A stretch of 8,766 bases of DNA, from the NCBI GenBank assembly GCA_029865665.1, contig JARXAV010000042.1, positions 1-8,766 of the forward strand, read 5' to 3'. A program made the translations under genes and the position numbers. The DNA comes from Flectobacillus sp. (GTDB taxonomy: Bacteria > Bacteroidota > Bacteroidia > Cytophagales > Spirosomataceae). The stretch's first letter is position 1. Every line of letters begins with the position of its first letter. Below are positions 1 to 7,952 of the stretch, one piece after another. The notes beneath the pieces are model-generated. The model saw nothing but the letters and a program-made list of their open reading frames with translations. It searched no databases and was not told the origin of the DNA.

Positions 1-1
1 A

Positions 2-3000
2 GCTTCTGTCAAAATGTTCAAAGGTACTGTTGCTTTACCCGTATCAGGTAAGGTTACTGGTAGTGATGGAGAAACGCTTCCTGGTGTAACGGTTAAAATT
101 AAAGGTACAACCAAAGGTACAATTACAGGTGCAGACGGTTCCTTCAAAATTGATGTTCCAGACGGCAATGCAGTATTAATAGTGTCTTCTACAGGTTATG
201 AAACTCAAGAAGTAAATGTAGGCTCACGTTCGGTTATTAATATTACTTTAGCGAATGACATTAAAGCGTTAGAAGAAGTAGTAGTAGTAGGTTATGGTGA
301 ACGTAAGAAATCAGACCTTACGGGTTCAATTGTAAGTGTTGGTTCTAAAGAGTTGAATCAAAGACCAGTTGTCAATGCCATGCAAGGTATGCAAGGTAGA
401 GCAGCAGGTATTGATATTACTTCAAATGAACGCCCTGGGCAGGTTGGTAAAGTCACTATCAGGGGGGTACGTTCATTGACTGCATCTAATGACCCGTTAT
501 ACGTAGTGGATGGGATTCCGTTAATTTCGGGAGGAATTGACAATCTGAACCCAAATGATATTGAGTCAGTTGACGTATTGAAAGATGCCTCTGCAACAGC
601 CATTTATGGTTCTCGTGGAGCGAATGGTGTAGTTATCATCACGACTAAGAAAGGTAAAAATGGAAAATATACCTTGAGTTTTAACTCTAATTTCACGTCG
701 GAAACACTCAATAACAGTGCAGAGTTGATGAGTGCAAGCGAATATATTGATTATAGAAGATGGGCTTTTTATTATAGATCAACTCCAACACAACAATATC
801 CTCGTGGAGATCAGCCTACTGAAGCCAATGATAAGATTATCTTGAATGGTACCGCAGATTTAGCTGCTTGGGCAAATGTTTCGAAAGGATGGGCAACTGG
901 AACTTGGGATGGTTCTAAAGTGGAAACTACCGATTGGGTTGGTATGGTAACTCAGCCTTCGTTGACTGGTCAGCACACATTAAGTGTAAGTGGTGGGTCT
1001 GAAAAATTGAAAGCTTACGCTTCTTTTGGATTCTTGGATAACGAAGGGACTGTAAAAGGGCAAGGATATAAGCGTTATACAGGTAAATTAAGTGTTGATA
1101 TAAAGGCTACAGACTGGTTTACAATGGGCGGAGTATTAAATACTTCTTACGCTATTACAGAATTTGGTCAATCAGATGCAGTGGGTAATAACATTGCAGG
1201 TGGCTTGTATGAAAGTGCAAGAAGAATGTTTAGTTATGCAGTTCCTTATGATTTAAATGGAGTTCGTATTGAATTGCCAGGTAATGATCCATTGGTGAGA
1301 ACGATTGTTGATGAAGAAAAATATTCACAAGATCAACGTACCAATCTAAGATTATTTGGTAGCTTCTATTCTGAAGTTAATTTTGGAGTATTCACTGACT
1401 TCTTGAAAGGCCTTAAATACAGAGCTAATTTCGGACCAGACGTAGCTTTTGAGCGTAGAGGTATTTTCTTAGATAAATTGTCTGTGACAAGAAATGGCTC
1501 ACACTATGCATCTCTTGCAAAAGAACAATCAACATCTTACACGTTGGATAACATGTTGACCTACAATAGGACAATCAATAAGGGACAATTAGGGGTAACG
1601 CTACTTCATACACAGACAGAGTTTGATGTAGAAAACAATAGAATGGCGGCGGATAATATCGCATTCTCAGAGCAAAAATGGAATGCTTTAAATTCTGTAC
1701 CAGTACTAAGTGCTTATAGTTCTGGTTTAACTCAACGACAATTACGCTCTTATATGGGACGTGTCAATTATGATTATGATAATCGTTTCTTATTGACAGT
1801 TTCTGGTCGTTATGATGGTGCTTCTCAGTTAGCAGAGGGTAATAAGTGGGCATTCTTCCCGAGTGCGGCACTTGCCTGGAGATTAAATAACGAGAAGTTC
1901 TTGCAAAATCAAACATGGATTGATGCGTTGAAAGTTAGAGCAGGCTATGGTGTTACGGGGAACTCAGCGATTAACCCTTATGCAACATTGGGTGGATTAC
2001 TTCCGATTTTCTATCCTATAGGATCTAGCTTGACTTCTGGTGTAACAAATAACACTACTTTAGCGAATCAGGATTTAACATGGGAAAAAACGGCACAGTT
2101 TAACTACGGTATCGACTTCTCATTCTTTAAGAGAAAAGTGTCTGGTAGTTTAGATTTTTACACGTCACAGACTTCCGATTTATTAATGTTAAGACAGATT
2201 CCTTCTGTTACAGGATTTAATAATACTTATGCCAATGTTGGAGAAACAGCCAGCCGTGGTGTTGACTTAACGTTATCAACTTCAACTTTTAAAAGAGGAG
2301 ATTTCGAATGGACTACCACATTCAATGGTTCTTGGCAAGCAAATGAAATTCTTACCTTATCAAAAGGTAAAGAGGATGAAATTAACAACAGATGGTTCAT
2401 TGGGCAAAGCCTAGGTGTGATTTATGATTTTGAATCTAACGGTATTTGGAAGGAAGCAGATGGTGCTGAAATGGCAAAGTTTAATGCTAATTTATTAGCA
2501 GCAAATGCCTTTGTTGCAGGTAATGTTAGACCAAAGGATTTAAATGGTGACTACAAGCTTGACGCTAATAATGACCGTAAGGTATTAGGAAGTACAATTC
2601 CAAAGTTCATAGTTGGTTTAACAAACAGTTTCGATTACAAAGGATTCTCAGTATCAGTAATGTTATATGGCCGTTTGAGCTATTTGTATAACACTGGTGG
2701 TGAGGCACTTAATGGTCGTGGTATGCAACGAGTTGTAAGTTATTATACTCCTAATAATACGAATTCTGATTATCAACGTCCATTCCGTTCAGACGGTGCT
2801 GGGGATAACTATTCTCCGATTTTAGGATATAAAGATGGTTCATTTATCAAGGTGAGAAACGTATCCTTAGGATACAACATTCCAGAGAAATTCTCTAAAA
2901 GTATTGGCTTAAGTAATGCAAAACTTATCTTCCAAGCACAAAATTTAGGAATGGTCTATAATAATATCTCTTGGATAGATATGGATACTCAAAGTTCAGC

Positions 3001-3043
3001 TTGGAACAGAGGCTATACATTTGGTATAAATCTTGATTTTTAA
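2..3043 (+). CDS. SusC/RagA-family TonB-linked outer membrane transporter (5' partial)
   Basis: Outer-membrane transporter that, with its SusD partner, imports oligosaccharides using TonB energy; RG-I fragments are the likely cargo, inferred only from the downstream enzymes. Numbering from the ATG at 14, a carboxypeptidase-regulatory-like domain covers about residues 9-80 (VSGKVTGSDGETLPGVTV), a TonB-box-like EEVVVVGYGE follows at 87-96, and a plug domain at about 100-215 includes PLYVVDGIPL and the SusC signature around DVLKDASATAIYGSRGANG (187-205). The rest is beta-barrel, with a late NGDYKLD...DR motif near residues 843-857 and an aromatic C-terminus (NLDF), as expected for BAM-inserted barrels. 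The reading frame is open to the left edge (ASVK precedes Met), and the ATG at 14 lacks both signal peptide and ribosome binding site, so it is probably internal. The true start, with signal peptide and possibly an extra N-terminal domain, lies upstream. The family call is very secure; the substrate is not. Confidence 0.95.
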   Translation, partial: ASVKMFKGTVALPVSGKVTGSDGETLPGVTVKIKGTTKGTITGADGSFKIDVPDGNAVLIVSSTGYETQEVNVGSRSVINITLANDIKALEEVVVVGYGERKKSDLTGSIVSVGSKELNQRPVVNAMQGMQGRAAGIDITSNERPGQVGKVTIRGVRSLTASNDPLYVVDGIPLISGGIDNLNPNDIESVDVLKDASATAIYGSRGANGVVIITTKKGKNGKYTLSFNSNFTSETLNNSAELMSASEYIDYRRWAFYYRSTPTQQYPRGDQPTEANDKIILNGTADLAAWANVSKGWATGTWDGSKVETTDWVGMVTQPSLTGQHTLSVSGGSEKLKAYASFGFLDNEGTVKGQGYKRYTGKLSVDIKATDWFTMGGVLNTSYAITEFGQSDAVGNNIAGGLYESARRMFSYAVPYDLNGVRIELPGNDPLVRTIVDEEKYSQDQRTNLRLFGSFYSEVNFGVFTDFLKGLKYRANFGPDVAFERRGIFLDKLSVTRNGSHYASLAKEQSTSYTLDNMLTYNRTINKGQLGVTLLHTQTEFDVENNRMAADNIAFSEQKWNALNSVPVLSAYSSGLTQRQLRSYMGRVNYDYDNRFLLTVSGRYDGASQLAEGNKWAFFPSAALAWRLNNEKFLQNQTWIDALKVRAGYGVTGNSAINPYATLGGLLPIFYPIGSSLTSGVTNNTTLANQDLTWEKTAQFNYGIDFSFFKRKVSGSLDFYTSQTSDLLMLRQIPSVTGFNNTYANVGETASRGVDLTLSTSTFKRGDFEWTTTFNGSWQANEILTLSKGKEDEINNRWFIGQSLGVIYDFESNGIWKEADGAEMAKFNANLLAANAFVAGNVRPKDLNGDYKLDANNDRKVLGSTIPKFIVGLTNSFDYKGFSVSVMLYGRLSYLYNTGGEALNGRGMQRVVSYYTPNNTNSDYQRPFRSDGAGDNYSPILGYKDGSFIKVRNVSLGYNIPEKFSKSIGLSNAKLIFQAQNLGMVYNNISWIDMDTQSSAWNRGYTFGINLDF

Positions 3044-3061
3044 TTTTTAAAGACTTTCAAC

Positions 3062-5011
3062 ATGAATCGAAATAAATTTAGTTATATTAAGACAGGATTT
3101 TTTACTTTTGCTCTTTTCGCAGGTATGTCTTGTCAGAGTGATTTCCTAACGGAGGAATTAACAACTCAACGTGCAAATGCTTTTTTTAATACAGAGGAAG
3201 GGATTCAATCAGCGGTAATTGGAGCCTACAATCAGGTATTTGCTGTACCGTTTGGTGGAGAGGCTCAGTTTGCTACAACTAATTATGGAACCGATGAGTT
3301 TCATGTAGGTGGTGACGGTTCTAATGGTCCTTGGAATAATTATGATGGTGGATTTAGATCTATCGTTTCTACTGTTACTACTAATACAGTTCCGGCAGAG
3401 CGTGCTTGGGATATGTATTACGTAGGTATTGGTCTTACTAATCAGATTATCCAATCTGCTTTAGAAAGTACTTCTAAAAGTGATGCCATCAAGAAAGTCG
3501 CTTTAGGTGAAGGTTATTTTATGCGTGGGTATAATTACTTGAAATTGGTAAGACAATATGGAGCTGTACCGCTTAAAACATCTGTAAGTACAACAGTTGA
3601 ATTGGAGTTTACTCGTGAGTCACCAGAAAAGGTATATGCTCAAGTGATTGATGATTTGACAAAAGCATACGAATTGTTGAACAATTCGTCAATTTTGCCA
3701 ACAAAGATTACGAAAGATGCTGCGGCTCATTTTTTAGCAAAAGCATACTTGTCTAGAGCAAGTGAAATCAATGATTCTTGGAACTCTGCTACAAAAGCGG
3801 CAGATTTAGCAAAAGTAGTGTCTCTGTCAGATGAAGTAATTACAAGACATCAGTTAGCTGCAAATTATGCTAATTTATGGGCTTGGGACAAACCTGATGC
3901 TGCAAGCGAAACGTTACCTGAACTAATCTTATCAGCACAGTTTTCTAGTAATCTGTCGGCAACGACTTCTAATCAACAGCACTTGTATTTTGCAGGTCGT
4001 TATGATGATTTACCATTCATGCAACGTGATTTATCTGGAATGAGACCCTTTAGTCGTTTAGCTCCTACATATTTCACGTATAACGTCTATGATCAAGTAA
4101 ATGATTCAAGATTTTGGAAAAGTTTCAGAACAAAATCAAGAGTTAATAGAGGTAGCGGAAAATATGTAAATGGTGATTTAGGTGTAATGTACATTATTAA
4201 TAGTCCAACGGATACACGTTTTACAAAAACAAGGTATTTGGATGAAATTACGTATAGCAAAACGAACAAGACAATTCCTTCTGTTTACGTGGCACATTCA
4301 TCAGCATCTACCAATTTACTAGGGGATGTTAGATTTCCGTCATTGAGTAAATATTTTGATGGTTCTCGTCCTAGTTTTAATGAAGTAAAAGGTTTTAGAG
4401 ACGTTGTTTTAGCACGATCTGGAGAGACTTACCTAATGGCTGCTGAAGCTAAGGTTCGTTTGGCAAAATCAGGACAAGGTTCATACGATGACGCATTGCC
4501 TTATATCAACGCACTACGTAGAAGAGCTGCATTTAAAGCTGGTGAAGATAGAGCGGCATATACTGATGGTGCAGCAGCATTTGTAACATCTGCGGCTTCG
4601 CTTCCAAATAACAACTCTTACATCGCTGAGAACTCCTATTACGAATCGAATAATATTCCAGTTTCGACAGGAGCAACTAGCTTGGATATTACCAGTTCTG
4701 CAAATCTTCCAGCAGCAGACTTAGAAGTTATAAAAACATTGGGTTATACGTCTACGTATGATAAAATGTTATGCTTAGTGTTGAATGAAAGAACGAGAGA
4801 ACTATGTGGTGAATTCCACCGTTGGGAAGATTTAGCTCGTACTAAAACACTTGTTGGTAGAGCTATTGCCTATAACCCTGGTGCTCGTCCAAATATTAAG
4901 GAATTCCACTTATTGAGACCAATTCCTCAAACGTTCCTTGATGGTATTACTGTTAAAGGTGTAAATCCGACATCTGCAGAAAAACAAGCAATGCAAAACC
5001 CAGGTTATTAA
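3062..5011 (+). CDS. SusD/RagB-family nutrient-binding outer membrane lipoprotein
   Basis: Surface glycan-binding lipoprotein that forms a lid over the SusC barrel and passes oligosaccharides to it. The N-terminus has a basic stretch, a hydrophobic segment and a lipobox-like GMSC with Cys24 as the lipidated residue; glycine at -3 is not the classical lipobox residue, but Bacteroidota tolerate variation. Residues after Cys24 (QSDF) resemble the acidic surface-export signals described for Flavobacterium lipoproteins. SusD hallmarks are the helical ALGEGYFMRGYNYLKLVRQYG... region (about 148-170), a TPR-like helix at about 218-233, and the C-terminal RagB/SusD part with SGETYLMAAEAKVRLA (about 453-468) and LNERTRELCGEFHRWEDLAR (about 573-592). 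At 649 residues it is longer than many SusD proteins (roughly 500-600). It lies 18 bp after the transporter stop with no promoter visible between, so the two are almost certainly co-transcribed. The terminator at 5153-5192 probably ends this unit. Confidence 0.95.
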   Translation: MNRNKFSYIKTGFFTFALFAGMSCQSDFLTEELTTQRANAFFNTEEGIQSAVIGAYNQVFAVPFGGEAQFATTNYGTDEFHVGGDGSNGPWNNYDGGFRSIVSTVTTNTVPAERAWDMYYVGIGLTNQIIQSALESTSKSDAIKKVALGEGYFMRGYNYLKLVRQYGAVPLKTSVSTTVELEFTRESPEKVYAQVIDDLTKAYELLNNSSILPTKITKDAAAHFLAKAYLSRASEINDSWNSATKAADLAKVVSLSDEVITRHQLAANYANLWAWDKPDAASETLPELILSAQFSSNLSATTSNQQHLYFAGRYDDLPFMQRDLSGMRPFSRLAPTYFTYNVYDQVNDSRFWKSFRTKSRVNRGSGKYVNGDLGVMYIINSPTDTRFTKTRYLDEITYSKTNKTIPSVYVAHSSASTNLLGDVRFPSLSKYFDGSRPSFNEVKGFRDVVLARSGETYLMAAEAKVRLAKSGQGSYDDALPYINALRRRAAFKAGEDRAAYTDGAAAFVTSAASLPNNNSYIAENSYYESNNIPVSTGATSLDITSSANLPAADLEVIKTLGYTSTYDKMLCLVLNERTRELCGEFHRWEDLARTKTLVGRAIAYNPGARPNIKEFHLLRPIPQTFLDGITVKGVNPTSAEKQAMQNPGY

Positions 5012-5071
5012 TATTATTTTTGTCTAACAGGATGGTGTATGACGCATTAGTCGTCGTAAATATGAAAATTT

Positions 5072-5150
5072 GCACAATCATTTTAATAAAACTCATACCT
5101 GTAAGACTTTTTATCAAAATTTTGTTTTAGTGGATATTGATTGATTGTGC
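5072..5150 (+). repeat. 9-bp inverted repeat in the susD 3' untranslated region
   Basis: The arms GCACAATCA (5072-5080) and TGATTGTGC (5142-5150) are perfect reverse complements 61 nt apart. Nested between them, TAAAAC (5087-5092) can pair with GTTTTA (5124-5129). In RNA these could form an irregular AT-rich hairpin immediately before the terminator. A smaller hairpin, TATGACG (5038-5044) with CGTCGTA (5052-5058) including one G-U pair, lies just upstream. The arms are seen directly; a function as a 3'-end stabiliser, processing site or small RNA is inference. Confidence 0.35.
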
Positions 5151-5152
5151 TT

Positions 5153-5192
5153 ACAAAGAGGTTGTTATTTATGACAACCTCTTTGTTTTTTT
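5153..5192 (+). terminator. Rho-independent terminator after the susCD pair
   Basis: A perfect 13-bp stem, ACAAAGAGGTTGT (5153-5165) against ACAACCTCTTTGT (5174-5186), encloses an 8-nt loop and runs straight into a T tract (5186-5192). There is no matching A tract before the left arm, so it should act on + strand transcription only. It separates the susCD transcript from the esterase gene starting at 5255, implying a separate promoter or partial read-through for the downstream genes. Confidence 0.9.
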
Positions 5193-5254
5193 ATAGGCCT
5201 TCATCAAAGAATGTGCGTACTTGTAATATTCATAAATAGATAAAAAATAATTCC

Positions 5255-6583
5255 ATGATGTATTCTTTCGTAAAAGGTATTGCCCTTTCGCTGTGTTGCA
5301 CGAGCGTATTAATGGCTCAAACGCTCACATCTTTTAAGTTTGATTTCGGAACAGGGAAAGTGGCCAAAGGTTATACGCAAGTGTTACCCACCGACACTTA
5401 TACCAAACAACGAGGTTTTGGATTTATGCATGAATCTAAACCTGTTAGTGTATCAAGAAAAGGAGGAAATGTTTTGGCTTGCGACTATGTGACAGGGGAT
5501 AAGCCGTTCTTTTTTACGGTTGATATTCCTGAAGGGAATTACGATGTAAAAGTGACGCTTGGAGATTCGGAAGGAACATCTTCTACGACAATTAAGGTAG
5601 AAAACCGTCGTTTAATGTTGGAGCAATTCGTTACTAAACAGGGTGAAATAGCGAACCAAGCTTTTACATTGAATGTCCGTACTCCCAAAATCTCAGACAA
5701 AGAACAGGTGCATTTAAAACCTCGTGAACTCAATTATTTACATTGGGATAATCAACTAACTTTTGAATTTAATGGTGCTGCTCCTAAAATTTGTGGTCTT
5801 GAAATTACGAAAAATGAGGAGGCTGTCACGGTCTTTTTAGGAGGTAATTCAACCGTAGTGGATCAGGCTATTGAACCTTATGCCGCTTGGGGACAGATGA
5901 TACCTCGTTTTTTTGAGGCAAAAAAAGTATCGGTTGCTAATTATGCTGAATCAGGCGAAACAATAAAAAGTTTTACTCAGGCTAAACGTTTAGATAAGGT
6001 AATGAGTCTAATGAAAAAAGGAGATTATTTCTTTATCGAATTTGCTCATAATGACCAAAAGAAGGGAAGCGGTTTGGATGCTAACACGACTTATAAAGAA
6101 TATATCAAAGACTTTATTCATAAAACACAGGCAAAAGGAGGGATTCCCGTGTTGGTGACTTCAATGCACCGTAGAAGTTTTGATTCAACTGGACACATTG
6201 TAAATACGTTGGCGGGTTTCCCTGCGGCTATGCGTCAGGTAGCTCAAGAGGAAAATGTGGCACTGATTGACTTAAATGCCATGAGTAAAACCTTATGGGA
6301 AGCAATGGGTGCAAAGGAATCCATGAAGGCTTTTGTTCACTATCCTGCTAATACCTTTCCAAATCAGGATAAAGAACTTCACGATGATACGCACTTTAGC
6401 AATTATGGAGCATACCAATTGGCAAAGTGTATCGTAGAAGGAATTAAGGCAAGTAAATTACCCTTGGCAAGCTATTTAAAGAAGGATTTGACTCCTTTTA
6501 ATCCTGAAAAACCTGATGCTGTTTCAAGTTTTTCGCTTCCGAATAGCCCCTTAGTAAGTCCGATTAAACCCGATGGAAACTAG
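5255..6583 (+). CDS. Rhamnogalacturonan acetylesterase, SGNH hydrolase (CE12/YxiM-like)
   Basis: Predicted secreted esterase that removes acetyl groups from the galacturonate residues of RG-I, exposing the backbone to lyases. A type I signal peptide (about residues 1-21, ending LMAQ) is followed by a beta-rich domain (about 25-185: FKFDFGTG, VDIPEGNYDVKVTLGD) like the galactose-binding-like N-terminal domain of YxiM-type esterases. The SGNH catalytic domain follows: block I FLGGNSTVVDQ with Ser199, block II NYAESGETIKSF with Gly234, block III EFAHNDQKK with Asn266, and block V DDTHFSNYGAYQLAK with Asp377 and His380 (DxxH). The SGNH residues are all present; GNS replaces the more common GDS and AHND replaces GHND. 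The length of 442 fits the two-domain form. Two adjacent ATGs (5255, 5258) are possible starts. The gene lies 62 bp after a strong terminator; no consensus Bacteroidota promoter was recognised in that gap. The downstream PL11 lyase supports the RG-I assignment. Confidence 0.87.
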   Translation: MMYSFVKGIALSLCCTSVLMAQTLTSFKFDFGTGKVAKGYTQVLPTDTYTKQRGFGFMHESKPVSVSRKGGNVLACDYVTGDKPFFFTVDIPEGNYDVKVTLGDSEGTSSTTIKVENRRLMLEQFVTKQGEIANQAFTLNVRTPKISDKEQVHLKPRELNYLHWDNQLTFEFNGAAPKICGLEITKNEEAVTVFLGGNSTVVDQAIEPYAAWGQMIPRFFEAKKVSVANYAESGETIKSFTQAKRLDKVMSLMKKGDYFFIEFAHNDQKKGSGLDANTTYKEYIKDFIHKTQAKGGIPVLVTSMHRRSFDSTGHIVNTLAGFPAAMRQVAQEENVALIDLNAMSKTLWEAMGAKESMKAFVHYPANTFPNQDKELHDDTHFSNYGAYQLAKCIVEGIKASKLPLASYLKKDLTPFNPEKPDAVSSFSLPNSPLVSPIKPDGN

Positions 6584-6752
6584 ATTTTTTCATTAATTGC
6601 GAACGTTATCTTTCATAATTAGCGAATAATTAATAGCTTAATTTCAAAATTTAGCATCCATAATTCAACATTATTACTCGCCAATTGGTTTGACTCTTGT
6701 TGCTAAGTTAAACAATCAATTATGTAAAAAGCATGGATCAAATGCTTAAAAA
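6584..6752 (+). other. AT-rich gap between the esterase and dehydrogenase genes
   Basis: No gene or clear terminator was found here. It holds a weak AT-only inverted repeat, ATTAATT (6592-6598) with AATTAAT (6628-6634), and two loosely similar segments, AATTGCGAA and AATTAGCGAA. A TTTG at 6689-6692 could be a Bacteroidota -33 element, but no TAnnTTTG -7 element follows at suitable spacing, so no promoter is called. Confidence 0.3.
6729..6747 (+). promoter_or_regulatory. Small hairpin just upstream of the dehydrogenase start
   Basis: AAGCAT (6729-6734) and ATGCTT (6742-6747) can pair as a 6-bp stem with a 7-nt loop, ending 5 nt before the first possible ATG (6753) and 14-17 nt before the alternatives at 6762 and 6765. 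Such placement could affect ribosome loading. The stem is short and may be chance in AT-rich DNA. Confidence 0.2.
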
Positions 6753-7952
6753 ATGTGTAAAATGATGAAAAAATTAAGTACAATCGTGTTGCTATTGGCA
6801 GGACTTACCGCCAATGCTCAGGAGGCTGTTTCGGATATTAAGCTACAAAAAGTAGTCATAAACGATGAGCTGAGCCTGCCTACTGCTATGGCAGAACCAA
6901 ATGACCATTCGGGGAGATTTTTTATCTGCGAACAAGAAGGACGTATTAGAGTATTGAAAAATGGAAAACTAGAACCTCAAGTGTTCTTGGACGTTTCTAA
7001 AAAGGTCGTAAAAAAGAAAGGATACGAAGAGCGTGGACTTTTGGGGTTAGCATTTCACCCAGAATTTGCCAAAAATAGAAAGTTCTATGTCTTCTGTAGT
7101 ATTCCTGTAGCACAACCTATTAAAGGACAATTAGATCACAAAAGTGTTGTCTATGAATACCTTGCTCCGAAGAAAGCCTCAGAAACGATTGATCCAGAAA
7201 GTGGCAAAGTCGTAATTGAAGTAGATGAACCGCAGTCGAACCATAATGGGGGCGATGTAAAGTTTGGTCCAGATGGATACCTATACGTTTCTTTAGGTGA
7301 CGGTGGAGGACAAAATGACAAGCATGGTACGTATGGCAATGCTCAGAATATGAACAGCTTGTTAGGGAAAATCCTTCGTCTTGATGTAAATAAATTGCCT
7401 TACAGCATTCCTACGGATAACCCTTTTGTCAATAAAGTAAATACTCGTCCTGAGATTTATGCGTATGGCTTCCGTAATCCATGGAGAATTAGTTTCGATA
7501 AAAAAACAGGTCAATTATTTACAGGGGACGTTGGTCAGGATAATTACGAAGAAGTAGATATTGTAACCAAAGGTGGTAATTATGGATGGAGAGTAAGAGA
7601 AGGCTTACACCCTAAGTTTGAAACCGATCCAGACCCTAAAAATTGGATTGACCCAATCAATGAGTACCCGCATCCAGATGGTTTGAGCATAACGGGTGGT
7701 TTTGTATATCGTGGAAACGAGATTCCTGCATTACAAGGAAAATATGTTTTTGCAGACTGGACAGGGCCGATTTGGGCGTTGACAAATACTGGAAAACCTC
7801 AGTGGAATACCGAGAAATTATCCATTTCTGAGTATGCGGGAACCATGCACATTTATAGCTTTGGCGAAGATTTAGCAGGAGAAATCTATATGCTAACGGT
7901 TAATTTAGATACTAAAAAAGGAGTACTGTATAAATTAGCTGCTTCAAAATAA
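6753..7952 (+). CDS. PQQ-dependent sugar dehydrogenase, glucose/sorbosone dehydrogenase (GSDH) family
   Basis: Predicted secreted or periplasmic six-bladed beta-propeller dehydrogenase that oxidises an aldose or related sugar with PQQ as cofactor. A type I signal peptide (hydrophobic STIVLLLAGLTANAQ) precedes the propeller. Family motifs in order: RGLLGLAFHPEF (94-105), QSNHNGGDVKFGPDGYLYVS (161-180) with His164 as the likely catalytic base, LGDGGGQND (181-189), YGFRNPWRISFD (238-249) with arginines in the PQQ-binding position, GDVGQDNYEEVD (258-269), GGNYGWR (274-280) and ITGGFVYRG (313-321). The 399 residues fit a single-domain family member. The first ATG is at 6753, but those at 6762 and 6765 give the more typical MMKKLS/MKKLS leaders and are at least as likely. 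The stop overlaps the start of the PL11 lyase by one base (TAATG), suggesting translational coupling. The real substrate is unknown; the family also includes non-glucose and poorly characterised members, and no PQQ biosynthesis genes are in view. Confidence 0.85.
   Translation: MCKMMKKLSTIVLLLAGLTANAQEAVSDIKLQKVVINDELSLPTAMAEPNDHSGRFFICEQEGRIRVLKNGKLEPQVFLDVSKKVVKKKGYEERGLLGLAFHPEFAKNRKFYVFCSIPVAQPIKGQLDHKSVVYEYLAPKKASETIDPESGKVVIEVDEPQSNHNGGDVKFGPDGYLYVSLGDGGGQNDKHGTYGNAQNMNSLLGKILRLDVNKLPYSIPTDNPFVNKVNTRPEIYAYGFRNPWRISFDKKTGQLFTGDVGQDNYEEVDIVTKGGNYGWRVREGLHPKFETDPDPKNWIDPINEYPHPDGLSITGGFVYRGNEIPALQGKYVFADWTGPIWALTNTGKPQWNTEKLSISEYAGTMHIYSFGEDLAGEIYMLTVNLDTKKGVLYKLAASK

Noticed and set aside
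286..312. GTA triplet run in the transporter, seen as a possible microsatellite
   Set aside because: It encodes the conserved EEVVVVGYGE TonB-box region of SusC proteins and is explained by coding function.
358..603. 81-codon minus-strand open frame opposite the transporter plug domain
   Set aside because: It lies wholly opposite highly conserved SusC plug codons, has no recognisable domain and shows no upstream signal; a shadow of the real gene.
3209..3454. 81-codon minus-strand open frame opposite the SusD gene
   Set aside because: Low-complexity product rich in Ser/Ile/Thr, fully inside a strong SusD coding region; a shadow frame.
5115..5124. 10-bp palindrome CAAAATTTTG in the gap after susD
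   Set aside because: Pure A/T core in AT-rich sequence, with no second copy and no promoter beside it, so not supported as an operator.
5193..5254. Possible promoter for the esterase gene
   Set aside because: A TTG at 5221-5223 and AT-rich sequence follow the terminator, but no TAnnTTTG -7 element at proper spacing is present.
5539..5733. 64-codon minus-strand open frame opposite the esterase N-terminal domain
   Set aside because: No domain or start context, fully nested in a convincing gene.
7151..7339. 62-codon minus-strand open frame opposite the dehydrogenase active-site region
   Set aside because: Nested in the most conserved part of the dehydrogenase; the Pro/Ser-rich product is a by-product of the GDGGG and GPDG codons on the other strand.
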